From Rhizobium rhizogenes (GTDB taxonomy: Bacteria > Pseudomonadota > Alphaproteobacteria > Rhizobiales > Rhizobiaceae), in contig NZ_CP019701.2 of the NCBI RefSeq assembly GCF_002005205.3, positions 2,108,001-2,172,000 of the forward strand: DNA of 64,000 nucleotides, in the 5' to 3' direction. Within the stretch, counting starts at the first letter, position 1. Each line of letters starts with the position of its first letter. Positions 35,830 through 44,030 of this stretch are shown in pieces. The position numbers and the translations under genes are program-made. A model generated the notes under the pieces. That model was not told the DNA's origin. It searched no databases and saw only the letters and a program-made list of their open reading frames with translations.

Positions 35830-36591
35830 TCACCGCCCCAGGTAATTCTCGATCACCTTCGGATCGCTGGAGACAAAATCGATCGACCCTTCCGCCAGCA
35901 CCGAACCTTCGGCAAGGCACGTCACCTTCACCCCTAGCTCGCGGATGAAACCCATGTCGTGCTCCACCACCACAACCGAACGGGTCTTGGCGATTTCTTT
36001 CAATAGCACCGCAGTTTCGGCCGTTTCCGCATCCGTCATGCCCGCCACCGGCTCGTCCACCAGCAGCAGCTTCGGCTCCTGCGCCAGCAGCATGCCGATT
36101 TCCAGCCACTGTTTCTGCCCATGCGAAAGATTGGCGGCAAGGTCGCCGCGGCGGTGGCCAAGCCGCACGGTGGCGAGGATTTCCTCGATGCGGGCCTTGT
36201 CCTCTTGCGTCAGCCGGTAGAACAGCGTGGCGAAGACGCCGCGCTTGCGGTTCAGCGCCAGTTCCAGATTGTCCCAGACGGTGTGGCTTTCGAACACCGT
36301 CGGCTTCTGGAATTTTCGGCCGATGCCGAGCTGGGCAATATCCGCCTCGTCCTTTTTGGTGAGGTCGATGCTGTCTTCGAACAGCACCGTGCCGCTGTCC
36401 GGCCGCGTCTTGCCGGTGATGATGTCCATCATCGTCGTCTTGCCCGCGCCATTCGGGCCGATGATGGCGCGCAGTTCGCCCGGTTCCACCACGAAGGAGA
36501 GGGAATTCAGCGCCCGGAACCCATCGAAGGAAACGGAGACACCATCGAGATAAAGCAGGCTTTTGGTTCTGTTTTCGGAAACCGTATTCAT
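35830..36591 (-). CDS. urtD: Urea ABC transporter ATP-binding protein UrtD
   Basis: 253 aa from the ATG at 36591, 4 nt after the urtC stop; the open frame to 36648 lies inside urtC. Walker A GPNGAGKTT, MDIITGKTRPDSGTVLFE, signature LSHGQKQWLEIGMLL, Walker B LLLVDEPVAGMTDAETAETAVLL. The SHGQKQWLEIGM signature and GKTRPDSG are UrtD-like rather than LivG-like. Inner-membrane-associated ATPase. Confidence 0.95.
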   Translation of the reverse strand: MNTVSENRTKSLLYLDGVSVSFDGFRALNSLSFVVEPGELRAIIGPNGAGKTTMMDIITGKTRPDSGTVLFEDSIDLTKKDEADIAQLGIGRKFQKPTVFESHTVWDNLELALNRKRGVFATLFYRLTQEDKARIEEILATVRLGHRRGDLAANLSHGQKQWLEIGMLLAQEPKLLLVDEPVAGMTDAETAETAVLLKEIAKTRSVVVVEHDMGFIRELGVKVTCLAEGSVLAEGSIDFVSSDPKVIENYLGR

Positions 36592-36595
36592 GGGC

Positions 36596-37768
36596 TTACT
36601 CCGCCGCCTGTTGCGCAACCGCGCTGTCATTGCCTGGCTGCTCACCAACGCTCAGCGCCCGTGCAACGCGCTTTTCACGACGCCCTGCGAGATAATGCTG
36701 CAGGGTGCCGATAATGCCCTTTGGGAAAAACAGCGTCACCGCGATGAAGAGACCACCCAGCGCGAACAGCCAGAATTCAGGAAAGGCACCGGTGAAATAG
36801 CTCTTGCCGCCATTAACGAGAACAGCGCCGAGGATCGGCCCGATCAGCGTGCCGCGACCGCCCACCGCCGTCCACACCACCACTTCGATGGAGTTGGCGG
36901 GGGAAAATTCGCCGGGATTGATGATGCCCACCTGCGGCACGAACAGCGCACCGGCAATGCCCGCCATCATGGCAGACACGACAAAGGTGAAAAGCTTGAT
37001 GTTTTCCACCCGGAAACCGAGGAAGCGCACCCGGCTTTCGGCATCACGCACGCCCACCAGCACCTTGCCGAATTTGGAATTAACGATGCCGGATGCGATC
37101 AGCAGCGAGATCGCCAGCATCACGGCGGTTACGGCAAACAGCACGGCGCGTGTGCCATCCGCCTGCACGGAAAAGCCGAGAATATCCTTGAAATCGGTAA
37201 GGCCATTATTGCCGCCGAAACCCATATCATTGCGGAAGAAGGCGAGCAGCAGGGCATAGGTCATGGCCTGAGTGATGATGGAGAGATAAACGCCGTTGAC
37301 GCGCGAGCGGAAGGCGAACCAGCCGAACACAAAGGCCAGCAGCCCCGGCACGACAAGCACCATCAGCGCCGCAAACCAGAACATGTCGAAACCCTGCCAG
37401 AACCACGGCAGTTCCTTCCAGTTGAGGAACACCATGAAGTCAGGCAGCACCGGATGGCCATAAACCCCGCGCGTGCCGATCTGCCGCATCAGATACATGC
37501 CCATGGCATAACCGCCGAGCGCAAAAAAGGCGGCGTGGCCGAGCGAGAGAATGCCGCAATAACCCCAGACCAGATCAAGCGCCAGCGCCAGGAGCGCATA
37601 GGCCAGATATTTGCCCAGCATCGACATGATGTAGGTCGGGATGCGGAATGCGCTGTCGGCTGGCAATAGCAGGTTGGAGGCGGGCACAATCACGGCAATG
37701 GCCAGAATGATGCCGATGGCGATGGAAATGCGGCGATCGAGCGCGCGCAGGAGGAAGCCGGTAATCAT
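36596..37768 (-). CDS. urtC: Urea ABC transporter permease UrtC
   Basis: 390 aa from the ATG at 37768, overlapping the urtB stop by 4 nt (ATGA). LivM-type fold: MITGFLLRALDRRISIAIGIILAIAVIVPASN, YALLALALDLVWGYCGILSLGHAAFFALGGYAMGMYLM, VNGVYLSIITQAMTYALLLAFFRNDMGFGGNNGLTDFKD, EVVVWTAVGGRGTLIGPILGA. About ten helices with a hydrophilic C-terminal tail. The NGLTDFKD block is characteristic of UrtC. Confidence 0.95.
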   Translation of the reverse strand: MITGFLLRALDRRISIAIGIILAIAVIVPASNLLLPADSAFRIPTYIMSMLGKYLAYALLALALDLVWGYCGILSLGHAAFFALGGYAMGMYLMRQIGTRGVYGHPVLPDFMVFLNWKELPWFWQGFDMFWFAALMVLVVPGLLAFVFGWFAFRSRVNGVYLSIITQAMTYALLLAFFRNDMGFGGNNGLTDFKDILGFSVQADGTRAVLFAVTAVMLAISLLIASGIVNSKFGKVLVGVRDAESRVRFLGFRVENIKLFTFVVSAMMAGIAGALFVPQVGIINPGEFSPANSIEVVVWTAVGGRGTLIGPILGAVLVNGGKSYFTGAFPEFWLFALGGLFIAVTLFFPKGIIGTLQHYLAGRREKRVARALSVGEQPGNDSAVAQQAAE

Positions 37769-39378
37769 GCTTCGATCGCCCTTCCCTTGAGTGCGAAGAG
37801 ACCGCGCGGCCGCTTCTGGATGAACAGGATGATGAGGACGAGCACGAGGATCTTGCCGAGCACGGCGCCCACCGTCGGCTCGAGGAACTTGTTGAGCACG
37901 CCGAGCGACAGCGCCCCGACCAGCGTTCCCCAGAGATTGCCGACGCCACCGAACACCACGACCATGAAACTGTCGATGATGTAGCTCTGGCCGAGATTGG
38001 GAGAGACATTGTCGATCTGCGACAGCGCCACACCGGCAAGGCCAGCAACGCCCGAACCAAGCGCGAAGGTGAAGGCATCCACCCACGGCGTGCGAATGCC
38101 CATGGAAGAGGCCATGCGACGGTTCTGCGTCACGGCGCGCATCTGCAGGCCAAAGGCGGAGCGTTTCAGCAGCACCAGCAGCGCGAAGAACACCGACAGT
38201 GAAAAGCAGACGATCCACACCCGGTTCCAGGTGAAGTTGAGATAACCGACGCTGAAGGAGCCGGACATCCAGCTTGGACTGCCGACTTCCCGATTGGTGG
38301 GGCCGAAGATGGAGCGCACGCACTGTTGCAGGATGAGCGAGATGCCCCAGGTGGCGAGCAGCGTTTCCAGCGGCCGCCCGTAGAGGAAGCGGATGACGCC
38401 GCGCTCCATCACGAGGCCGACAAAACCTGTCACCAGAAAGGCGGCAGGCAGGGCAATCGCCAGCGACCAGTCAAACAGGCCGGGGAAATGGCTGCGGATC
38501 ACCTCCTGCACCATGAAGGTGGAGTAAGCACCGATCATCACCATCTCGCCATGCGCCATGTTGATGATGCCCATGACGCCGAAGGTGATGGCAAGGCCGA
38601 TGGCGGCCAGCAGCAGCACGGAACCGAGCGACAGGCCGTACCAGACGTTCTGGACGTAATCCCAGAAGGCAAGGGAGCTTTCAATGCTGGAAATCGCCTC
38701 GTCTATGTCGGGTTTCAGGCTCTGGTCAACGGAAGAGGACGCCGCCATGAGGATGCCGATCGCATCGCGCCCGCCAAGGCTCTTGATGGTGGCAATCGCG
38801 TCTTTCTTCTGGTCGAGCGGACGGTCGGAGGAGAGCAGCGAGACAGCCCGCGCTTCCTCCATCCGGGTCCGCACCTCTTTGTCCGTTTCCTTTGATATGG
38901 CCGCTTCGAGCAATTCGAGATTTTCAGCACTTGGCGCTTTCAGAACCGCATCGGCGGCGGAAAGCCGCACGGAGCGTTCCGGGCTGAGCAGCGTCAAGCC
39001 GCCCATCGCGGCGCGGATGACGCGGCGCAGATTGTTATTGACCCTGATCTTGGAAACGGCCGCCTTCGGCGCTTCACCGGCACTTTCACCCGTCAGTGGG
39101 TCGATAAGCGTGAAACTGGAGCCTGCGGGCTTCGTCATGAACACCAGATTGTCGGCCTTGCGCACGTAAAGATCGCCCGCCGCGAAAGCCTCAAGCGCCG
39201 GCACGACACGCGCGTCGCCGGTGGCGGCAATCTGGTCGATCAGCACTTCCGCCTGCTTGAAATCCGCCGTGCCGAGGGCGTCGATCAGCGCCTTCGGATC
39301 ACTTTGCGCGAAGGCTTGGGCGGCGATCCCCAGGGTGAGCCAGAGGAAGATGGCTCCGAGAAAAGATCGGATCGTCAT
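37765..39378 (-). CDS. urtB: Urea ABC transporter permease UrtB
   Basis: 537 aa. Signal peptide-like N-terminus (FLGAIFLWLTLGIAAQAFA), an extracytoplasmic helical domain of roughly 200 residues (LIDALGTADFKQAEVLIDQIAATGDARVVPALEAF...), then a LivH-type permease with YGLSLGSVLLLAAIGLAITFGVMGIINMAHGEMVMIGAYSTFMVQ and FGPTNREVGSPSWMSGSF. The long N-terminal extension is normal for UrtB. Separated from urtA by a family A repeat. Confidence 0.95.
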   Translation of the reverse strand: MTIRSFLGAIFLWLTLGIAAQAFAQSDPKALIDALGTADFKQAEVLIDQIAATGDARVVPALEAFAAGDLYVRKADNLVFMTKPAGSSFTLIDPLTGESAGEAPKAAVSKIRVNNNLRRVIRAAMGGLTLLSPERSVRLSAADAVLKAPSAENLELLEAAISKETDKEVRTRMEEARAVSLLSSDRPLDQKKDAIATIKSLGGRDAIGILMAASSSVDQSLKPDIDEAISSIESSLAFWDYVQNVWYGLSLGSVLLLAAIGLAITFGVMGIINMAHGEMVMIGAYSTFMVQEVIRSHFPGLFDWSLAIALPAAFLVTGFVGLVMERGVIRFLYGRPLETLLATWGISLILQQCVRSIFGPTNREVGSPSWMSGSFSVGYLNFTWNRVWIVCFSLSVFFALLVLLKRSAFGLQMRAVTQNRRMASSMGIRTPWVDAFTFALGSGVAGLAGVALSQIDNVSPNLGQSYIIDSFMVVVFGGVGNLWGTLVGALSLGVLNKFLEPTVGAVLGKILVLVLIILFIQKRPRGLFALKGRAIEA

Positions 39379-39438
39379 GTCGGGGTCCTTGGGCGGTTTG
39401 CGACGGGGCGTTTGTGTGGCGCGGCTTGAGTATGCGGT

Positions 39439-39598
39439 TTACCCCCCTCTGCCCTGCCGGGCATCTCCCCCTCAAGGGGGGAGATCGACCTGCGGCGAGA
39501 TCCCGCCCCTCTCAATGTTTGAGAATGAAGTGGCGAGAGGGCGTCTTGCCGATCTCCCCCCTTGAGGGGGAGATGTCCGGCAGGACAGAGGGGGGTAA
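39439..39598. repeat. Intergenic inverted-repeat element, family A copy 2
   Basis: Same 160-bp element as 14150-14309 with outer arms TTACCCCCCTCTGCCCTGCC. The right arm reads ATGTCCGGCAGGACAGAGG, so it carries two changes relative to copy 1. It lies between urtA and urtB of one operon. Confidence 0.85.
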
Positions 39599-39658
39599 TT
39601 CTTGCTGAGTTTCCAAATAGGTCCGCCCCTCCCGGGAGGGGCGGCAACTGCTTCCCTA

Positions 39659-40948
39659 TCAGCTACCCTTACCGCCGCACTTCCCACTGGCCACATTAAA
39701 GTTCCCGCACGACATCGGCTTGCGCCAATCCGAAATCAAATCCTTCGAGTCCGGCAGGTAGTCCGACCATTCATCCCCCACCACCTGCGGTGTCTGCTGC
39801 ACGATCTCAAACTGCCCATCGGCCTGGATTTCCCCAATCAGCACCGGCTTGGTGATGTGGTGGTTCGGCATGACAGTGGAGTAACCACCCGAAAGGTTCG
39901 GCACCGAAACACCGATGATCGAGTCCAGCACCTTGTCCGTATCCGTCGTGCCGGCGGATTCGACGGCCTTTACCCAGGCGTTGAAGCCGATATAGGCGGC
40001 TTCCATCGGGTCGTTGGTCACGCGCTTGTCATTCTTGGTGAAGGCGTGCCAGGTCTTGATGAATTCGGCATTGACCTCGGTATCGACGGACTGGAAGTAG
40101 TTCCAGGCGGCAAGGTGACCGACCAGCGGGGCGGTATCGAGACCGGCCAGCTCTTCTTCACCGACCGAGAAGGCGACGACCGGAATATCCTCGGCCTTGA
40201 CGCCCTGATTTGCCAGTTCCTTGTAGAACGGCACGTTGGCGTCACCATTGATGGTGGAAACCACGGCGGTCTTCTTGCCGGCCGAGCCGAATTTCTTGAT
40301 GTCGGACACAATCGTCTGCCAGTCGGAATGACCGAACGGCGTGTAGTTGATCATGATGTCCTCTTCCTTGACGCCCTTCGACATCAGGTAGGCCTTCAGA
40401 ATCTTGTTGGTGGTCTGCGGATAGACATAGTCCGTGCCGGCCAGAACCCAGCGCTCCACACCTTCGGTGCTGGCGAGATAATCAACGGCCGGAATGGCCT
40501 GCTGGTTGGGGGCGGCACCCGTGTAGAAGATGTTGCGGGAGGATTCCTCACCCTCGTACTGAACGGGGTAGAACAGGATCGAGTTCAGTTCCTCGAAAAC
40601 AGGCAGAACCGACTTGCGCGAGGAAGACGTCCAGCAGCCGAAAACGGCGGCGACCTTGTCCTGCGAGATCAGCTGGCGGGCCTTTTCGGCAAATAGCGGC
40701 CAGTCGGAGGCCGGATCGACCACCACGGCTTCGAGTTTCTTGCCGAGCACGCCGCCCTTCTTGTTCTGCTCGTCGATGAGCATCAGCATGGCGTCCTTCA
40801 GCGTCGTCTCTGAAATCGCCATGGTGCCGGACAGCGAGTGCAGCACACCGACCTTAATGGTGTCGTCAGCGGCAAAGGCGCCATGGAAGGCGGTAGTGGA
40901 CAGGATCGCGCCAAGCAGCGCGGCACTAAGCGTCTTGCGGAATATCAT
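39659..40948 (-). CDS. urtA: Urea ABC transporter substrate-binding protein UrtA
   Basis: 429 aa from the ATG at 40948 with a Sec signal (FRKTLSAALLGAILSTTAFHGAFA). UrtA features: IKVGVLHSLSGTMAISETTLKDAMLMLIDEQNKKGGVLGKKLEAVVVDPASDWPLF, VFGCWTSSSRKSVLPVFEELN, FYPVQYEGEESSRNIFYTGAAPNQQ, and a C-terminal WRKPMSCGNFNVASGKCGGKGS with paired cysteines. The SLSGTMAISE start separates urea binders from LivJ. Periplasmic, first gene of the importer operon, typically under nitrogen control. Confidence 0.95.
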   Translation of the reverse strand: MIFRKTLSAALLGAILSTTAFHGAFAADDTIKVGVLHSLSGTMAISETTLKDAMLMLIDEQNKKGGVLGKKLEAVVVDPASDWPLFAEKARQLISQDKVAAVFGCWTSSSRKSVLPVFEELNSILFYPVQYEGEESSRNIFYTGAAPNQQAIPAVDYLASTEGVERWVLAGTDYVYPQTTNKILKAYLMSKGVKEEDIMINYTPFGHSDWQTIVSDIKKFGSAGKKTAVVSTINGDANVPFYKELANQGVKAEDIPVVAFSVGEEELAGLDTAPLVGHLAAWNYFQSVDTEVNAEFIKTWHAFTKNDKRVTNDPMEAAYIGFNAWVKAVESAGTTDTDKVLDSIIGVSVPNLSGGYSTVMPNHHITKPVLIGEIQADGQFEIVQQTPQVVGDEWSDYLPDSKDLISDWRKPMSCGNFNVASGKCGGKGS

Positions 40949-41046
40949 CGGAAGAACCCCTCTCCTTGTTGGCCTCTCGCGGAGGCTCAGCGGCATCTGC
41001 GGCCGCTGCTGGGAGAGACTATCGATCTCGCGGATGCGAAACCGTA

Positions 41047-41062
41047 TACGTCAATTGACGTA
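41047..41062. promoter_or_regulatory. Perfect palindrome upstream of urtA, operator-like
   Basis: TACGTCAATTGACGTA has no spacer and lies about 100 bp upstream of the urtA start. The size and symmetry suit a dimeric regulator (GntR or similar); the factor is unknown. Confidence 0.5.
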
Positions 41063-41147
41063 GTCGGGGTGGCGAAAGGTGCAGTCGGGGGGTTGGGGTA
41101 GGTGAATGCAGTGCCAGCACTCGACGCGGTGCCGCAATTCATTCGCC

Positions 41148-41221
41148 GTCATCCTCGCCCTTGAGGCGAGGATCCATGGCTGCTTGAAAGGGTGGATCCT
41201 CAGGTCAAGCCCGAGGATGAC
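41148..41221. repeat. Family D palindrome pair, copies 5 and 6, without a gene between
   Basis: Copy 5 (41148-41176) reads GTCATCCTCGCCCTTGAGGC..., and copy 6 (41193-41221) is in inverted orientation 16 bp later. Copy 5 has GGG/CCC of the usual stem replaced by GCC/GGC, so pairing is kept. Confidence 0.8.
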
Positions 41222-41300
41222 GCCGAGTGATGGATCGAAAGTGGAGGCATACGGGCAAACCGCCCAAGCTCAAAAAACGGAACGATAGTTTCCCGCGCAT

Positions 41301-41326
41301 TTCTTCTCCCCCTCGGGAAGAAGAAA
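41301..41326. repeat. Fragment of the family B (RIME-like) repeat
   Basis: TTCTTCTCCCCCTCGGGAAG-type hairpin end only; the rest of the element is missing. Confidence 0.6.
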
Positions 41327-41345
41327 TTCGCGGCACGGTCTCACA

Positions 41346-41543
41346 TCAGGAATGCGGCTTGTCGCCCCGCTCTTCGTCGCGGATCGCGTCATCATGATAC
41401 CAGGAGCCGAAATCCACATGCGGCTCGCGTGCCTGACGCTCAAGCTCGCTCAGCGCGCTATTGTGGAACTTGGAAAGCCCCGCGCGCCCGCCAACCGGGA
41501 ATTGATAGATCGTTGCCGTCTCGCGATGAAAGCCAGTTGCCAT
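41346..41543 (-). CDS. DUF2735 family protein
   Basis: 65 aa from the ATG at 41543 (MATGFHRETATIYQFPVGGRAGLSKFHN); upstream starts at 41552 and 41600 are possible but the family begins near here. The ATIYQFPVGGRA motif is the DUF2735 hallmark. Short, charged and cytoplasmic; no known activity. It is divergent from glnII, a conserved pairing in rhizobia to my recollection, so a link to nitrogen assimilation is plausible. Confidence 0.8.
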   Translation of the reverse strand: MATGFHRETATIYQFPVGGRAGLSKFHNSALSELERQAREPHVDFGSWYHDDAIRDEERGDKPHS

Positions 41544-41742
41544 TTCGACCATCTCACTCTGTTTGCATCGAAGCACTTTGTGTCTGGAGCAAACCCGCAA
41601 AGACCGGATTCGCTCCGTTTGATTAAAAAAAAATCACGTTGCGAAAAATATAGGCATTAAACGGCCGATCAGCAAGAAAAACCATTCCGAGAGCGCCGGT
41701 TTTTGGGGCAAATGCCGATCCGTCGCGCGCAATTGAAATCAT

Positions 41743-41759
41743 TGCACCGCAACAGGGCA
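41743..41759. promoter_or_regulatory. Possible NtrC-type enhancer site
   Basis: TGCACCGCAACAGGGCA has one full NtrC half (TGCACC) and a degenerate second half (GGGCA versus GGTGCA), about 180 bp upstream of the sigma-54-like promoter of glnII. Single weak site; tentative. Confidence 0.4.
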
Positions 41760-41922
41760 TTTCATGCCGCGACGCCGGCTATCTATCAGGATTCAATGAT
41801 GAAACATGAGGGTTAAATTTGCCTTCCGCAGTGCAGCAGGACCGGCTTCGCGCAATATCGCAGCCCTTGCGTTCCAGAGCCTCTGAAAGATTTTTCGAAG
41901 AATTTGCGAAACATCGCCAATC

Positions 41923-41938
41923 TGGCACGCGGCATGCA
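41923..41938 (+). promoter_or_regulatory. Sigma-54-type -24/-12 promoter of glnII
   Basis: TGGCACG, four bases, then ATGCA, against consensus TGGCACG-N4-TTGCA/T: one mismatch, with the correct 12-nt GG-to-GC spacing. Transcription would start near 41950, about 80 nt before the glnII ATG. It fits NtrC/RpoN control of GlnII under nitrogen limitation. Confidence 0.75.
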
Positions 41939-42032
41939 TCTAAGGGGTCAGCCCTTGAACGCGAATGCGCTTCCGGCGGCGAAAGCCACGGAAGCCTCAA
42001 GGCTTCGCATTTTTACCTATGAGAGGTTCGTA

Positions 42033-43067
42033 ATGACTAAGTTCAAACTCGAGTACATCTGGCTGGATGGATACAAGCCGGTCGCCAACCTGCGCGGCAA
42101 GACACAGGTCAAGGAATTCGACGAATTCCCGACACTCGAGCAGCTGCCGCTTTGGGGTTTTGATGGCTCCTCCACCCAGCAGGCTGAAGGCCATTCGTCG
42201 GATTGCGTGCTGAAGCCCGTCGCGATCTACCCCGACCCGGCCCGCACCAACGGTGCACTCGTCATGTGCGAAGTCATGATGCCCGATGGCGTCACCCCGC
42301 ATGCCTCGAACAGCCGCGCCACCATCGTCGAGGACGAGGATGCATGGTTCGGTTTCGAACAGGAATATTTCTTCTACCAGGACGGCCGCCCGCTCGGCTT
42401 CCCGGAACAGGGTTACCCGGCTCCGCAGGGCCCGTATTACACCGGCGTCGGCTTCAAGAACGTCGGTTCGGTTGCCCGCGAAATCGTTGAAGAGCACCTC
42501 GACCTCTGCCTCGAAGCCGGCATCAACCACGAAGGCATCAACGCCGAAGTGGCCAAGGGCCAGTGGGAATTCCAGATTTTCGGCAAGGGCTCCAAGCGCG
42601 CCGCCGACCAGATCTGGATCGCCCGTTACCTGCTGCTGCGTCTGTGCGAACAGTATGGCATCGACGTCGAATTCCATTGCAAGCCGCTCGGCGATACCGA
42701 CTGGAACGGCTCGGGCATGCACTGCAACTTCTCCACCAAGTTCATGCGTGAAGTTGGCGGCAAGGACTATTTCGAAGCCCTCATGGCTGCTTTTGCCAAG
42801 AACTGGAAAGAGCACATCGACGTTTACGGTCCTGATAACCACATGCGCCTGACCGGCAAGCACGAAACCGCTCCGTGGAACAAGTTCTCCTACGGCGTGG
42901 CAGATCGTGGCGCCTCGATCCGCGTTCCGCATTCCTTCGTCAACAACGGTTACCGTGGTTACCTCGAAGACCGTCGCCCGAACTCTCAAGGCTGCCCCTA
43001 CCAGATCGCTTCCGTCGTTCTGAAGACGATCGCAGAAGTGCCGCTCGCAAAGTCGGCCGCTGCCTGA
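42033..43067 (+). CDS. glnII: Glutamine synthetase type II, GlnII
   Basis: 344 aa from the ATG at 42033 (GAGAGG upstream); an in-frame 43-codon upstream extension is leader sequence. Eukaryote-like GSII: KLEYIWLDGYKPVANLRGKTQV, LPLWGFDGSSTQQAEGHSSD, EDAWFGFEQEYFF, GINAEVAKGQWEFQIF, GDTDWNGSGMHCNFSTKFMR, GKHETAPWNKFSYGVADRGASIRVP. Makes glutamine from glutamate, ammonia and ATP; not adenylylated, unlike GlnA. It is the natural sink for ammonia from the urease and pyrimidine genes nearby. Confidence 0.97.
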   Translation: MTKFKLEYIWLDGYKPVANLRGKTQVKEFDEFPTLEQLPLWGFDGSSTQQAEGHSSDCVLKPVAIYPDPARTNGALVMCEVMMPDGVTPHASNSRATIVEDEDAWFGFEQEYFFYQDGRPLGFPEQGYPAPQGPYYTGVGFKNVGSVAREIVEEHLDLCLEAGINHEGINAEVAKGQWEFQIFGKGSKRAADQIWIARYLLLRLCEQYGIDVEFHCKPLGDTDWNGSGMHCNFSTKFMREVGGKDYFEALMAAFAKNWKEHIDVYGPDNHMRLTGKHETAPWNKFSYGVADRGASIRVPHSFVNNGYRGYLEDRRPNSQGCPYQIASVVLKTIAEVPLAKSAAA

Positions 43068-43078
43068 TAAGCCAAGAC

Positions 43079-43113
43079 ATGGCGTCGCCCGCAACCGGGC
43101 GACGCCATTTTTC
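43079..43113 (+). terminator. Intrinsic terminator of glnII
   Basis: Stem GGCGTCGCCCG with loop CAAC, flanked by AT pairs, followed by TTTTT, 11 bp after the stop codon. Confidence 0.93.
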
Positions 43114-43228
43114 TGTCCACCGAACGGCCGGGCCGGACGGGCGGTCTTTCGCCTCCTGCCCCGCGCGACATATTCTTCTTATGCGCAAACTCGAAGAAGT
43201 TGCAGCACGTCAAGCAAGAAGGTGAGCG

Positions 43229-43999
43229 ATGGGCATTCTTCAGAAATTCTCTCTCGAAAACCGCACGGCCATCATCACCGGCAGCGGCCGCGGCCTTGGC
43301 TTCGAAATCGCCAGCGCCTTTGCCGAAGCAGGCGCGCATGTGTGGCTGACCGGCCGCAATGCCGAAATGCTGGAACAGGCGGTCGAAACGCTGCGCAAGG
43401 CCGGCGGCAAGGCCGATTACGCCGCCTTCGATATTGCCGATACGGCCGCCGGCAGCGCCCTTGTTCGCCGTATCATGGCCGAGTTCGGCCATCTCGATAT
43501 CCTCGTCAACAATGTCGGCGCGCGTGACCGCCGCCCGCTTGCCGAATTTACCGACGAAGACGTGCTGGAGCTGATCCGCACCGATCTCACCTCCTCCATC
43601 TCGCTGTCGCGCGATGCGGCAGAGGCCATGAACACCAATGGTTACGGCCGCATCATCACCATCACGTCCATTCTCGGCCATATCGTTCGACCGGGGGATG
43701 CGATCTATCCCGTCGCCAAGCAGGGGCTGACCGGGCTGATGCGGGCGATCGCCGTGGAATATGGCGCGCGCGGCATCACCAGCAACGCCATCGCACCCGG
43801 CATGTTCGCGACAGAAACCAATGCCGCCCTTGCCGAAAACCCCGACATGGTGGCTTTCGCCAAGCTGCGCGTGCCGCTGGAGCGCTGGGGCCGGCCGGAT
43901 GAGATCGCCGGTGCGGCGCTGTTTCTGGCCAGCGACGCGGCCTCCTTCGTCAACGGCCATGTGCTGACGGTGGATGGCGGCATGTCGGTGCGGCTGTGA
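43229..43999 (+). CDS. SDR-family oxidoreductase (gluconate 5-dehydrogenase-like)
   Basis: 256 aa. Classical short-chain dehydrogenase: TGSGRGLG (17-24), NNVG (94-97), catalytic Ser147, Tyr160 and Lys164 (YPVAK), and the C-terminal PLERWGRPDEIAGAALFLASDAASFVNGHVLTVDGGMSVRL. Uses NAD(P)H; the order LENRTAIITGSGRGLG recalls IdnO-type enzymes, but the substrate is not certain. The sensor-kinase gene starts 31 nt downstream, so the two may share a transcript. Confidence 0.88.
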   Translation: MGILQKFSLENRTAIITGSGRGLGFEIASAFAEAGAHVWLTGRNAEMLEQAVETLRKAGGKADYAAFDIADTAAGSALVRRIMAEFGHLDILVNNVGARDRRPLAEFTDEDVLELIRTDLTSSISLSRDAAEAMNTNGYGRIITITSILGHIVRPGDAIYPVAKQGLTGLMRAIAVEYGARGITSNAIAPGMFATETNAALAENPDMVAFAKLRVPLERWGRPDEIAGAALFLASDAASFVNGHVLTVDGGMSVRL

Positions 44000-44030
44000 G
44001 AGGGCATTTGCGGAAAGGCACGCGATAGGC

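Larger units (their letters stand above)
40949..41345. other. Gene-free interval upstream of urtA
   Basis: No gene seen in about 400 bp. It holds a perfect 16-bp palindrome (41047-41062), two family D palindromes (41148-41176, 41193-41221) and a fragment of the family B repeat (41301-41326). Confidence 0.6.

Noticed and set aside
35153..36109. 318-codon minus-strand frame crossing the GIY-YIG gene and palindromes
   Set aside because: Its translation runs through repeat units (peptides like SSGLTRGS and DPRVKPEDD) and overlaps urtD and GIY-YIG; repeats without internal stops explain it.
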